Positions 21,976 through 33,972 of a DNA stretch of 64,000 bases are shown piece by piece. Source of the DNA: Botrytis cinerea B05.10. Lineage: Eukaryota > Ascomycota > Leotiomycetes > Helotiales > Sclerotiniaceae. The notes beneath the pieces are model-generated. The model saw nothing but the letters and a program-made list of their open reading frames with translations. It searched no databases and was not told where the DNA came from. Location: assembly GCF_000143535.2 (NCBI RefSeq), contig NC_037313.1, positions 1,495,501 through 1,559,500 of the forward strand. Direction: 5' to 3'. The first letter of the stretch is position 1. Each line of letters opens with the position of its first letter. Both the position numbers and the translations under genes were made by a program.

Positions 21976-23269
21976 TTGAGAAATAAGATAGTCGACGGTT
22001 GGGATTGGGATCGGGGATGGTGATGGTGATGGTGATGTGGTTTATGAAGAGAGGAGAAGTGGGGTTTTGATATTGAGACGGTGCATATTGATAGAGGTGA
22101 AGGGCATATCGTGCGCCCTTCTCGGGAAAAGTTCGGGCGGGGTGTGCGAGGAAAGGAGGGGTTCGCTTCGAAAAGGAGATAATGCTTCATCATAATGATT
22201 CGTATCATCAATTTGATTACAAAAGAATTTCTGGGGGGACTTTTGTTTAGGTATGGCCGCTATGTAGATATTAGACTAACTCTAACCTTACCTTCTATAA
22301 CGAGGTTACCTGGACAAGCCACTCGAAATTGAAGTACCGAATTTAATTGATATGGGTCTAAAATATATAGTATATACAAGATTGAAGAAATCAGAAACGA
22401 ATCAGTCGTTCCACATACCGGTATCTCTGGGTAATTCTGATCGCTTGTTGCAACGGTACCTCCTGGTAAGATCCGACCAATATCCCATATTCTGTGTCTG
22501 GAAAGCATCGCACACATCTGGAAAACAGATGCCAGTGAAGTGTTCTTTTTGTAGTGATAATCCAAACCTCTTTTTAAACCTCTTGATGTTTGGTCATTGG
22601 CAAAAACATTCACAAGCCGCGATCTAGTATAGTTTGACAAAGTGGGAGTTGACAATAATAAGATATGCTATTAGAGAACTATTTAGCCGCAATTCGAGCG
22701 AGGAGGCAAGACTGTGCTATTCTCAAGTCTACTTTTGAATCCCCGTTGATTTTCAGAAGAAGAAACAGAAGATACTGCAGTTGCCAATGTCATTCATCGA
22801 TGGAAGAGGTGACTGGCGGGGTGTGCATTTCTACGGCCGTCTTTCTTAATATATATTCACTTTTCAATCAAATCTTCAACTTTCTATCTATAGTCAGCTG
22901 TACCAGAACCAATGAATTATATACACTAGCGATGGGTGTATTGTCGGTTGATGATTTCCTCTACCATGTCTCCCATAATTTCTTATATAAGGTTCTTGCT
23001 CTCATGCTCTTACACACAATATTCTAAATATCTGAACAGCATCTCGAGTCGTCTCCAAACAACTTTTCGATTAATCAAGATTCCTATACAATTCAGGCTT
23101 ACATTTTCGTATTACATTTCTTGATTGATACTTTCAGATACCATAGTTTTCTCTCGATAACCTCTTTTTAAGAAGCTATTACTGACTTGTCAATATCTCT
23201 CCAAATATAACACCGAACAAAACTTCCCTTCCTCCTTATTCGCCTCCAAACATTCGATCTTCAAAAAAC
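21976..23269. other. Divergent intergenic region, 1.3 kb
   Basis: It lies between the YciI-like and SWIM-RING genes. It includes a short GATGGT run near 22015-22038. Small open frames are present on both strands but none has a domain, start context or introns I can defend. Confidence 0.45.
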
Positions 23270-25352
23270 ATGCCTTCTCTATCATCCAGAATGAGTCACA
23301 GTTCCGATTCAACCGCACTCAGTGGCACTTCTTCACCCACTCCTTCGATGGATATGGATACTCAATTAGCTCCCCTTTCAGCAACTAGAAAGCGCTCGCG
23401 CAATTTGAACGAGGATTCAGATGAAGAAGAACCACAAGCTCGAAGAGCGAGAGCCGGTGATTCTAACTCAAACGAAAATGTTGATTCGGAAATGGCTATC
23501 GATACACCAGCGCAAAATTTAATGGCGACTCCTCGCAGCAGACAATCTGGAATCTTCAATGGTCGTAATACCATTTCCAGACAAGAGCAAGAGCAAATTC
23601 CAAGCACTTTCGCCAAAATTGGCGGCCCCGCTCAGGCTCAAACCGAATCGACTCTAGTTAGTCCTCTATCAAGAGCTGACCAGACAATTCAACCAAGCAC
23701 CACTCATCAAGCTCATGGGTCTACTTCACAGCAACGCTCGTATGAAGAGAACTTTGACTACGATGCTGATATCAGTGGCGATGAACGCCCCTCGAATATT
23801 AGACGCAGAGGTACACGTCAAGATTCTACCCGCACACCAGCAGTCCACAATGAAACCCGGGCCCCAGATACTGCTTCACCACCTGCTTCAAATGAAGCTT
23901 CCGTCGTCGAAAATCGGGGCTCGAGGGCTGATTTATTACCAGTTTCAAACCTGCTTTTAGGAATTGAAGGGCCATCTAGTCAAATTGCTTCGACACGTGG
24001 AGGTACAATATATATTGACCTCACGTTAGAAGATTCCAGCGACGAAGAACATGGCCATAATTTATCGCCAGCTTCAAGTGTGCTTCCAGTAGCCGAAGCA
24101 CCATCAATTCAAGATATTCAGCCAAATGGAGACGCAACATTTTTTGACCTCACGCTTGAGGATTCTAGCGATGAGGAAGAAGGTGCAGCTACCATGTCCC
24201 AGGCCTACATTGGCGACAGAATTGTATTGGTTGAAGAAGAACGCCTGGAACCTTTTCTACCGGAGCCTACCGCCAAATTCCAAAGATTGCTTGAACTTGC
24301 TCGAACTCAGAAGCTACATTGTCTTGACAAGTGGGGTGCTATAGAGTTAGAAGATGACGTTGAGTTCCACAGGGAGCTCGCTGTTCTCGGCACCAGCGGT
24401 AATGTGTACATGGTCTGCATAAAAAAGAAGCCAGATTGCAATTGCCCTGATGGCAGAAAGGACATGCTCTGCGTCCATCTTGTTTTCGTAAGTCTTTTTA
24501 TTTACTAACATATCAAAGATGAGTGATAACTAACAATTTTGATTGTAGATTCTCACGCAATTCCTGAATTTGTCGGCGCCACTTCGTCATCAATCTACTT
24601 TCTTGGAGGCCGAGCTCAAATGCATGATGGGAGACGAGCGCTGTTGGATGGGTCCATTATCAAGCGATAAATTCTGCATACAAAAGTCAGTCGACGAACA
24701 GGAAGCTTGTCCCATCTGCCTTGAAAATCTCGAAGGCGACGCACCCCTCACGTGGTGCAGAGGCCAGTGTGGGGTGAATGTCCATCTGCAGTGCGTTTGG
24801 AGCTGGGCCCAGGCAAACTATGAAGACGAACAGCCCGACATTACATGTGTGAATTGCCGCGCACCGTGGATCTGGGTTGGCCGACAGCTAGTGTCCTACA
24901 TTGAGGGAATGTGGAATGCGCAATTTGGGATCGCCTACAACGAGGCGGGGTATCGCACCTTGAGTGATCTCCTAAGGAGAAACCTGAGCATTGACGGGTA
25001 TTTCAATGTAGCCAACCTCTTGGGAATCGATAAGACTGTGAAGGACGATGCAGAAGTCCGGCAAAGTCAACGTTTGCAACGAGACTTTGACAGATGGAGG
25101 TCTGAGATGGCGAGACGGCCTAATCTACTGAGAGAGGAAGTAGACGCTTTCATAGAACGCTATTTCCCTCAGGTGGCTGAAAACTTTCGCAATAACCCGA
25201 ATGATGGCAGTCCTGAAGCCACCAACGTCGTGGAAACAATGAGAGATGTAAGGATTAATGTCAGGAGGTCCTTGCAATATGGTTATCAGTCATTGGGTCT
25301 CGATTCTCCAAGACCTTACAACTACTATGAAACAACCATCTTGGTCAGTTGA
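23270..25352 (+). CDS. SWIM and RING zinc-finger protein with tandem SUMO-interaction-like motifs
   Basis: Two exons (23270-24487 and 24549-25352) give 673 residues. The first 330 are disordered and Ser/acidic-rich. They contain a duplicated segment with two near-identical motifs, IYIDLTLEDSSDEE (247-260) and FFDLTLEDSSDEE (291-303). These match the SUMO-interaction consensus of a hydrophobic core flanked by acidic and phosphorylatable serines. A SWIM finger has C390, C392, C401 and H403 and is split by the intron right after it. A RING follows with C460, C463, C476, C480, H485, C488, C506 and C509, close in form to the SWIM-RING of MEKK1/ZSWIM2. A ubiquitin E3 role is known for such RINGs. 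SUMO-directed targeting is inferred. The C-terminal 160 residues are helical and unassigned. Confidence 0.88.
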
Positions 25353-26354
25353 GAAACAGGCAACCCCAAGGTGCTGTCTCAGGATGGGTGTTCATATGAC
25401 GGACTCCTAAAGCTACTCGAAACACCATCTATATCGAAAAACTCTAACACATACTCAACGAAGATGGCACACAAAAACACTGGTTTCTCTATACAAACCG
25501 AAAATACATCGATGGAACTCCAATCAACTTCAATCATCGCGGCATATCGAATCACAATTTGCAATCATTTCACCCGCAGGGCTGATTTCCTCTGGTACAG
25601 GCTAGGAGACGGCCAGTATGTTTGTCTCAGGTAATAGATTCGCGAGACACAATGCCAAATCGCTTCTACTGAACCCTTTTCCTCGTCTATGGCTACACTG
25701 AACAAGTCTACTGTTACAAAACAATTATATTTGTCCCCTCGATGCATCTAACGGTTACATCTTTTGCATTCATCATCCATGGTTAAAATTAGAGGGGTTG
25801 TGATCGAAAAGGGAACCAATGAAAGAAGGAAATGCTCACATGTATGCTGTGCTCGGAGGTAGTACTAATTAATTGGTGAAGGTGCAGAATGAGGGATTGG
25901 GAAATAGATTCTTGGGAAGAGGGCACTTGCTGGACAGAGAGCCCTATTTGGTGGATAGTGGTAAAGTTTATTTGATTGACTGGAACTTATGAGGTGGTTA
26001 CTATGGAGTTTGTTGCCGGTAGCAAAGTAGTCCTCAGGATGGGGCCTTGGCGCTTTTTGTTGGCCTGGAGCGATATTTCTTTATTTTTCTACCGAGAGAT
26101 TTTCAACAGCCAGGTTCATTCCCGGGTGGTGAATCTTGTGCTCTACTTTGGCCGAGCTGGATACCCATCTGATTTTTGGTGTTTGAACTTTGGGAAGAGT
26201 TGAAGGAGGATAACATAGACAAGAGAATGCCCAGAAGAGACAAGATTATTTTCAAACATGAGCCATGGTTCATAATGTGACTCTGTGATTACTAAATTAC
26301 CATTGTTTTTATACTCCAGATAGCGCCTTGGTATATATGCTAACTCAAATACCT
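25353..26354. other. Convergent intergenic region
   Basis: A 1.0 kb AT-rich gap between the SWIM-RING and OTC 3' ends. No coding or RNA feature is supported. Confidence 0.45.
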
Positions 26355-27513
26355 TCATACAATTTTACCCTTGTTAACCACAAATGCTTCCAAAGCAGCT
26401 ATGTTTGATTAGTACGGAATTTATAGATTCTCGGTGATGTGTGGACTTACTAATAGCAGAATAAACTCTGTTTTCGGCCTCTGGGAAGACTAAGCTTCTG
26501 GGGCCGTAGAATACTGCATCGTTGACTTCATCTTGATGTCTCGGTAAACAATGCATGAATTTCCATCCTTCCTTAGCCCCGCCTCGTTTTGCCATTTCCT
26601 CGGTGATTTGATAACCTGCAAATGCCTTCAATCTCTTTGCTGATTCTTCTTCTTGGCCCATAGATATCCATGTATCAGTCACCAATACATCCGCATTTTT
26701 GATAGCTTCCTCTGGCACAGAAACCTCTGTGAGTGTTCCTGGAGTATCTGTTGTAGTTGCGGCAGATTGGATAATCTTGCGCATATATTCGGGGATTTTG
26801 TAGCCTTCTGGAGATGAAACCGAAATGTTGATGCCCAATTTCATTGCTCCAATTGCAAGGTCGAAGAGAACATTATTTGAGTCTCCAATCCAAGCAATCT
26901 TCATTCCCTCCAAGCCCAAACTTGGTGTAATTTGTGACGAGCTTCTAGAAGGCTGCGAGGGGAATGCTTCGTGGATTGTGAGGTAATCGGCGATAGTTTG
27001 TAAGGGGTGGTATTCGTCAGACAAAGCATTGATGACTGGTACACTCGACCACTTTGCCAGACCAGCAACATCTGAATGAGGCCCAACTCTAGCTACGATA
27101 CCTGCAGTCATACTCGAAATAACGACTGAGGTATCGTATAATGATTCATTGACACCCAATTGGATGTCGCCGGAACCAAGAAACATAGGATGTCCGCCCA
27201 TTGTGGTAACCGCAGATTCGGTAGAGACACGCGTACGAGTGCTACGTTTAGAGAAGGGCATGGCAATTACCTTGCCAGTCAATGAGTTGAGGAGAGATGT
27301 AGGAACGGCGCCAGATTTCAGTGCGAGCTTGTGCGAATGTGCGGAGCGAACGAGGGTAGTAAGTTCGGAAGGAGTGAGGTCTGCAATGGAGAGAAGATGA
27401 CGGGGCGCGAAGGGTGAGGTGAGAGGTGTTGATGCATGGCTGTAAGAACGCAATTGGGCTCTGCCAAAGCTCTGCAGAGCTCGAGATCCAGGGCGCAACG
27501 AATTGAGAGCCAT
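26355..27513 (-). CDS. otc: Ornithine carbamoyltransferase, mitochondrial
   Basis: Two minus-strand exons (27513-26451 and 26398-26355) give 368 residues. The enzyme makes citrulline from ornithine and carbamoyl phosphate in arginine synthesis. The carbamoyl-phosphate loop STRTR is at 91-95, a DEYHPLQ segment is at 167-173, and the ornithine-side HCLPRH is at 321-326 with its active-site Cys. The first 35 residues are rich in Arg, Ser and Ala and lack acids, a mitochondrial presequence as usual in filamentous fungi. The tiny last exon restores the conserved end ALEAFVVNKGKIV; reading through the intron would give an unrelated tail. The start MALNSLRPG was preferred to an upstream in-frame Met. 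Confidence 0.96.
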
Positions 27514-28080
27514 TCTGTTGGTGAGTATAGAGATATGCCAATTGAGCAGAAATTGTTGGGAGATCAACCTGAGCTCAGTGAGAGAGAAAGAAGAAGAGAA
27601 ATGTACAAAAGATGGGTTTTATTAGAGCCTCGAGACAATTTATAGTAACTTCACCTACAGATCTCACTTCAAATATGTATGTGATGTTGATAGTGAGTCA
27701 ATTCATGAGTCAATGTTATTAATTGTTTATCTCCCCAACTTTTCCTGAGTTGTGCTCAAAGCTTCGAAGCACTTTTTGGGACCCCGCAGATCAACGCTAG
27801 CCATATTTGGCAATGCGTCGATATACAAACGTACTGATTGGATGGCAAATTTGAACGTTTGTACTCTGTGCATGATGGGTTTGGCAAAGAAATGTGTCCC
27901 CGGTGAGGACGTTCCACAAATACTTCTCCCGACGAGCTTTCTACTGAGTGAGACAGGACAGGTGAGTTTTGGCCCGTGCATCAATGAGCATCCCAGATAA
28001 ATATTGCAAACTTTGATTGTGCCCTCTCCGACTGAAGCATAATATCAACTCCACCGTCAATCGAGTATACAGCCATAGTT
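27514..28080. other. Divergent intergenic region
   Basis: 567 bases between the OTC start and an orphan gene on the plus strand. No feature beyond presumed promoters. Confidence 0.4.
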
Positions 28081-28545
28081 ATGTCTAGCAGTACGCTTTC
28101 TTCCAAGAGAGCTTCAAGCTCCACAAGCACACCTTCCTCTGAGCACGAGACAAAGCGCGCCAAGAAGTCGGATGCCCCACCCAAGCAATACGTCTATGTT
28201 GTTTTGCATGAAACTTCCTTTGGAGGAGATCACACAGCCGTGGAAGGCGTCTTCTCTACCGTTGAAGATGCGACGAACGGGTTGAAGAAAATTGTCAATC
28301 GGGAGTATATCCACTTGTATGAAGATGTTGAAGAAGCGGGCATTGAAGTCACAGAGCGTAATGGTCTGGTGAAGTGGCATAGTAGTGATGCTGGGGAAGG
28401 GGAAGAAGTTAGTCTTTATGTACAGAAGCATAGTCTACGAGCACCGGGCTCGATAAGGCAGCGAGAATGGGGCGTCGAGTCTGGCGATGAAGACGTGGTG
28501 GAAGAGAAACAAGAAGACGGGGGAGTGGAAGATATGGAGGAATAA
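28081..28545 (+). CDS. Orphan protein A of a tandem pair
   Basis: A single exon encodes 154 residues from an ATG at 28081. It has a Ser-rich N-terminus with a basic patch (KRAKK), then a compact region at about 38-120 starting QYVYVVLHETSFGG and containing GVFSTVEDATNGLKKIV and YVQKHSLR, then an acidic tail. I do not recognise the family. The compact region aligns with the C-terminal part of the gene about 1.1 kb downstream, so the pair looks like an old tandem duplication. The N-terminal parts are unrelated. Function unknown. Confidence 0.68.
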   Translation: MSSSTLSSKRASSSTSTPSSEHETKRAKKSDAPPKQYVYVVLHETSFGGDHTAVEGVFSTVEDATNGLKKIVNREYIHLYEDVEEAGIEVTERNGLVKWHSSDAGEGEEVSLYVQKHSLRAPGSIRQREWGVESGDEDVVEEKQEDGGVEDMEE

Positions 28546-29621
28546 TTTGACGGCAATATCATTTGGGGCTTTGGTCAGCCATCATCTCCGACAAAAGTTT
28601 GAATTCGGCTCATATTTGGGTGGCCTCAATCACTTGTCAAGAAAAGTTGTCCTTCATTGTTGATTTGTTCATTTTCGACACGACTAGCTCCTTACTTTGG
28701 CAATGGGAAAGCGGGTCTCTACTTGAATGAACCCTTTGGCGTTATTCATCTAATTTATGATCATTTTTTATGGCACGGCTGATGGACTCAAGGAAGGGAA
28801 ACGATAGGTGATTTCGACATCAATCTATCGAATCGGAACGAGGAATTCAAGGGCCAGGGAAGACAACAATATACAGTTTTATTCCTCGTAATACCATGGA
28901 TTCTCAATATGGATTTGCTTTCGATACTAGCTGTAGGACTTGGATTCCGTAAGCAAAGACTACCTAAGTTGGTTTTGTGTTGCATTTTCTAGTGTTTCGT
29001 CTCTTGAAGTGATCGTACGTTGACTAATTCGTGTAGGACTGGGCCATGACTATCACTCCTCGGGTTCTCTGCAAGCCCACGACAATCTATACTCTCTGAA
29101 GATAAATCTTTCAGTGAAAATCAGACGGGGATCCAGTCTACATATATACCCTTTTGACCGATCAAGCCTTCCTGGATGAATGCTAATCGTAAACGGCCAA
29201 TTTATGCATTTATCGTAGTTTCCAGAGCGAGCAAGAAAATTTAGGGCGGATCCTTCTCACCACAAGTTCCATGGGTCTGGCGAATGGTTTATGTTTGCTA
29301 CGATCAGCTCCGTCGCTGAGAATTAAGACACCGAGTTTTGACATTTGGAAAACAACTTTTTTGAAGAGTGTATATTGTAGTATGCGGTTGATTTTATCCA
29401 TCAGGAAAGCATGTTCAGGAGGTAAAACTCAACTTGGAAAGAATTAGTGTCTTCCAAATCAAGGAAATAGCTAAGCCATGAAAAATGTCAAAAGAGGAAG
29501 GCCCCTAAAGCTATTTTATGATATCTCAGATCTGCCACTTTTGCAAAAAAACACAACTCATACACAAACATCAACATAATACATTTTTGATACATTTTTG
29601 GTTATCGAGATTATCATCAAG
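28546..29621. other. Intergenic region between tandem orphan genes
   Basis: 1.1 kb, AT-rich, with no supported gene. It presumably holds the 3' UTR of the first orphan and the promoter of the second. Confidence 0.4.
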
Positions 29622-30485
29622 ATGGATTGGAATTCAGTAAATTTACCACATTTGTATAACACGGTCGAGCAAAGCCCTAAGGATGGCGTCCAGATAAACC
29701 CATTATATGACGAAGCTTATGCAGCACAGAACGGAAATGACAGTTCGCCATCTTTAGACACTGGAGCATCATACAATGAATCCCTAGTACCATCATCTGG
29801 AAACTACCATTCAACTACACTGACTTCTTACCATGGTCTCCATCGCCCAGCGAGATTAGATTGGCATCGGATAGGTCAGCCTTTGGTCAAAGACTTTGCC
29901 AATGATACATGGTTGAAAACACGCCGTGTGCTTGCCAACTACGATTCCGAAGACGAGTTGCAGAATGAAAACTCCAAATTTACACAAGCAATCTCAATGA
30001 CAACAACCCCGCCCAAATCAGACGGCATGGCTTACACAGTTTCGGAATCAGAATATACATCCCCATCACAAACACCTAACAACACAGCCTTCAACCCTTT
30101 CATGTCCCCCCCAAAACTAAGCCAAGGACAACACATCTACATGGTGCTCCACGACGCAGTGCCCGTCGCAGCAGAATCCCTCGCAACAACCAGTGTTACC
30201 GGAGTATATACCACGCTCGAAGAGGCAAACGGATTCGTAGAACGAGTTGCGGAGGAGACTTGTAGGGATGTACCAGAAGAGAATATGAAAATGGCGATAG
30301 AAAATGGAGCGTTTGGCTTTGATATTTTGGATGTGGAAAGGCATGTGTTGCATAGAGTGTATATTGAGAAGCAGACGGTGAGGGGAGAGTGGAGCGAGAA
30401 GACCGAAATCGAGGAGACGGGGGTGATGAGGGATCAGGTAGAGGATATGGGAATTTTTGACGGATTTGCGAATTTGTCGTTATGA
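29622..30485 (+). CDS. Orphan protein B of a tandem pair
   Basis: A single exon encodes 287 residues from the ATG at 29622 (AAGATGG context; the frame extends upstream only through a TTG). The first 165 residues are disordered, rich in Ser, Asn and Thr. Residues about 175-287 form a compact region starting QHIYMVLHDAVPVAAES, then GVYTTLEEANGFVERV, then HRVYIEKQTVRGEW. It parallels the 154-residue neighbour in motif order: Y-V/M-VLH, then GV(F/Y)(S/T)T(V/L)E(D/E)A, then Y-V/I-x-K-x-x-x-R. No known domain is recognised. Function unknown. Confidence 0.7.
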   Translation: MDWNSVNLPHLYNTVEQSPKDGVQINPLYDEAYAAQNGNDSSPSLDTGASYNESLVPSSGNYHSTTLTSYHGLHRPARLDWHRIGQPLVKDFANDTWLKTRRVLANYDSEDELQNENSKFTQAISMTTTPPKSDGMAYTVSESEYTSPSQTPNNTAFNPFMSPPKLSQGQHIYMVLHDAVPVAAESLATTSVTGVYTTLEEANGFVERVAEETCRDVPEENMKMAIENGAFGFDILDVERHVLHRVYIEKQTVRGEWSEKTEIEETGVMRDQVEDMGIFDGFANLSL

Positions 30486-31228
30486 GTGCTGCGGTAGGTG
30501 ACGGTTTGGGCGAGAACCATGCGCTACGACTCTACTGTCTGATGCATAGCAAGGGGCTCGGGAATTCATGGCCGAAGTTTATGAGGACGATGGCTTTATA
30601 TTAGGTATCAATACGAATGGAAAGGTTATTTTCAAGACTTGACTAATGGCAACTTATAAGAGGGTCTTAACCTTTACTTATCACCTGTGAAATACTCCTT
30701 GGGCATCTCACATCAATTTGGTATCGAGAAATGTAAAAAAAGACATTTCAAGCAGAAGAGGATTGGACGGTTATGAATATCGAGATACGCCTACAAAAAG
30801 AACATACCAGCACGAACCCCAAATCTCTAATAGATACAATTGTTTACTCAAAGATCTCCTAACATAGGAAGGTGACTATATATAAAGTAATGATGTTACA
30901 ACAAAGAATATACAATAAGCGAAAGAGAAATTACAGAAGCAAATACATACCGACAGCATTACATCAGCGGTCTATATAATATGTATCCCATCCAAAAGAA
31001 AAGAAAAAAATCAATTTCTTTCTTCCAATTAACCCAAATCGTCATTAGAAAATGGCTATTGAAGTATTATTCCCCCCAAGCAAGCAGGTAGTTGAAATAA
31101 ACAATAAATAAATCGTACTAGAAAACACGTGGAAAATAGCAGGGGAAAGGGATCAAACTAATAACTAACCAACTAATAATCCTAACCCATCCTAACCAAG
31201 CAACCAACCTATTATCTAAAACCCCACG

Positions 31229-31258
31229 CCATCCATCCATCCATCCATCCATCCATCC
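31229..31258 (+). repeat. (CCAT)n microsatellite
   Basis: About seven tandem CCAT units are directly visible. Confidence 0.95.
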
Positions 31259-31493
31259 CCCATCCCCCAAACCTCACATCACAACCCACCTACAACAAAC
31301 AAACAACCTACCTAACCAGGACACCCCCTACAATTCCAGGATCCCAGATATGCAACAAAAACAATCCACGATCCAAAAATTTCCAAGCTGTGGAATGTGA
31401 TTGGGAGATCCGAGATACCTCCCTAGCTACCTCCCTGGTTAAGGTAGTATCCGATAAGTGATTAGAGACTCGTGATAGCATACGCATCCGGAT

Positions 31494-31520
31494 GAATCTG
31501 AATCTGAATCTGAATCTGAA
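31494..31520 (+). repeat. (GAATCT)n microsatellite
   Basis: Four full GAATCT units plus a partial one. Confidence 0.95.
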
Positions 31521-31711
31521 GATGGGAGGGGAAGGGGGGGCGGGGGGGCGGCTACATATTACCGGGTTGCTTGCTTGCTTTTTAGCCTTCATCCGAATAC
31601 GGGTTTGGGCTTGGGGTTTTTGGTAAGTCTTGTCTTGGGGAGGTGTGTTGGCGTGGATTAGGATTAGGATAAGGATAAGGAATGTAGTCAGTTGTATTAT
31701 GCGAAAAGGAA

Positions 31712-31730
31712 GGGGGGGGGGGGGGGGGGG
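31712..31730 (+). repeat. G19 homopolymer
   Basis: A 19-base run of G. Exact length is unreliable in any sequencing read of such a run. Confidence 0.9.
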
Positions 31731-32002
31731 AGGGTGGGTAGTTGGATTTTTTTGCTATTAGATTGGCTAAGCTCTGATCTCTGATGTAGATCTTGTTTAC
31801 TGCTCTATAGTAGCTATTAGTGGCACGAATTGTTGGGACTTCTGCAAGGACTTCCACATAAAGAATGTGTGTTCATGTTATAGGATATATTGTAAAGCTT
31901 CATCTTCATAAAATTCATTATATTCATATCCAATATCTGGAAATCATGATTAAACATCGCCCCTTACTTCTGATCAACTCCTGTCCTCTCTTTACCGAGA
32001 AT

Positions 32003-33972
32003 CTAAAAGGCCCAGCCAAGTGTCAATCTATAGATTCGCTCCCCCTTTGTCTCCTGATTACTACCCTTTCTAGCTGCCTCTTGCGCCAAATATTCTTGCT
32101 CCTCTGCATCAATTCTCGCCTTTCCAGTAAAGAGATCAGCTTCTTCGGGCCTCAAGACCTTGGTCTTCATTGTGTATTTGTATCCGAAAAACATGATAAA
32201 GTACAATGGAATACCTAGATATGTAGTGATGAAAGTTGAGTGATCAAAGACGGGTTTGGTGCCTGCCTTGGCGGTCTTTTTGTAGCAGAATAGTGCGAAT
32301 CCCTTGAAGATGGCAATGAGGATACAGAATGCAAGAGCACCGTAGGAACCATAGATACCGAGGGGTGCTACGTATGCCATTTCGGTGTTTTGAACTCCTT
32401 GAGCACGACGAGCGCGAACGAAGTAGATGTGGGAAATGAGGATGGAAATCCAGGTGAGGAGACCGAACATAGTGACGAGATTGACGAAGTAGCCAAAGAC
32501 GGTGTAGGAAGCTGTGTTAACACCCAAGAAAGCGAGGAGACAGAATGCAGTACTGAGTCCAAGGGCATAAATGGGAACGCCACGTCTATCGGTGCGTTTG
32601 AAGATCTTGAAAGCTTTTCCCTCGGCGGCAAGACCATATAGTGTGCGGGAGGCAATGTAGAGATCAGAATTTGCCGCCGAGAAGACAAAGATGAGGATAC
32701 AAGCGTTGAAGATGGCGGGGAGGAATTGGATACCGCTGATCTTGATGGCGACTACGAATGGCGAGGCAGAGGCACTGTTGCTCTTTGTATTACTGTCGAG
32801 AAGTAGTTTGGAATTGTATGGGACGAGCATGCCGAGGAAGAAGACGAGCACGACGTAAAAGAGGAGAATTCGGTAAAAAGTGAGCTTGATAGCTTTTGGA
32901 ATCACTTTGCGTGGATTGGCAGCTTCTCCTACTGTTACACCAACGAGTTCTGTGCCCAAGAAGGCGAAGACGGCAGTAGTGAAAGTAGACCAGACGGCGA
33001 GAAATCGACCAGAGTTTCCAGCTACATGATGTTAGAATCTTCTCCCAACTGTCTGAGTACATGAGCTGCTTACACAAAATGTATTCATGGAACGCTCCAG
33101 GATCCTTCCAGTATTTGAATCCAGTTGCCTGATGATCCGGTCCTCCTCCACATACAAGTACTAAACTTAAGATGATGAGACCGAGGATCACAACAACTTT
33201 GATACTTGACAACCAGAATTCGAATTCTCCGAAGAATTTCACACCGAAATAGTTGATACAAACGATGGCAACCAAGAATATAGCAATGAAGACACCGGGA
33301 TTGACTTTCTCTCTTGGTAACCAGTATTGTATAACTAAAGATGCGGCTGTGAGATTGTTAGGAGTGACGATGATGTATTTGAACCAATAGTTCCTAAAAC
33401 TTGTTAATATATGCTAGTTGAGTATAGGGGGACGTGAAAATTACCATCCTAAACAGAATCCTAGAGCGGGATCAACAAATCTGGTAGCATAACCGGTAAA
33501 TCCACTTGCCAAAGGCAGCCAAGCAGCCATCTTTGATATTGTCAGCACTTCTCAATATCCAAAGGCTATGCACAAACGACTTACCTCACCGAGAGCTGCC
33601 ATGACCAAAAAGCACAATAATCCAACGAGCGAGTAGCCTATCAAGAGTGGCGCTGGGCCTGCCTGAGCAAGGGCTTTTCCCCTGTAACATTGTGTCAGCA
33701 ACACGCCTCTTGCAAGACTTACCATGCAAGGAAGCAATGACAAATCCTTTTAAAAGAAAAGCAAATACGTACGTTCCAATAATCAATCCAGTTCCAATAG
33801 CACCACCGATTGCTATCATAGTAATTTGTCGAGACTTCAAACCTCGATGAAGGTGGTGACTTGGATCATTATCTTCACCGGCATCGTGAATGCCTTCTCG
33901 TGCGTGCTCGATGGGATAGCTTGCTTTCTCTGCACTCGAGGGCGAGTAATCTCGTGAAATATGTGCCGCCAT
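32003..33972 (-). CDS. Amino-acid permease, fungal YAT family
   Basis: Five minus-strand exons (33972-33773, 33681-33585, 33530-33445, 33393-33074, 33021-32003) join to 573 residues in frame. A soluble N-terminus of about 50 residues precedes the hallmark SRQITMIAIGGAIGTGL at the start of TM1. About twelve hydrophobic segments follow, with FLGTELVGVTVGEAANPRK in the middle, matching the conserved ITAFSFxGxE region of Gap1/Agp-type carriers. The family imports amino acids with protons at the plasma membrane; substrate range cannot be read from sequence. Several introns sit inside membrane spans, so unspliced frames break the protein. It ends in a charged tail and WAF. Confidence 0.93.

Larger units (their letters stand above)
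30486..32002. other. Repeat-rich convergent intergenic region
   Basis: 1.5 kb with no supported gene but several simple repeats: CCAT units, GAATCT units, two G-rich stretches and a 19-base G run. The frames here are low-complexity translations of the repeats. Confidence 0.55.

Noticed and set aside
22260..23124. Small frames on both strands upstream of the SWIM-RING gene
   Set aside because: No domain, no consistent splice structure, likely random open frames in AT-rich promoter sequence.
31229..31520. Tandem repeats as a possible CRISPR array
   Set aside because: Units of 4-6 bases without spacers; simple microsatellites in a eukaryotic genome.
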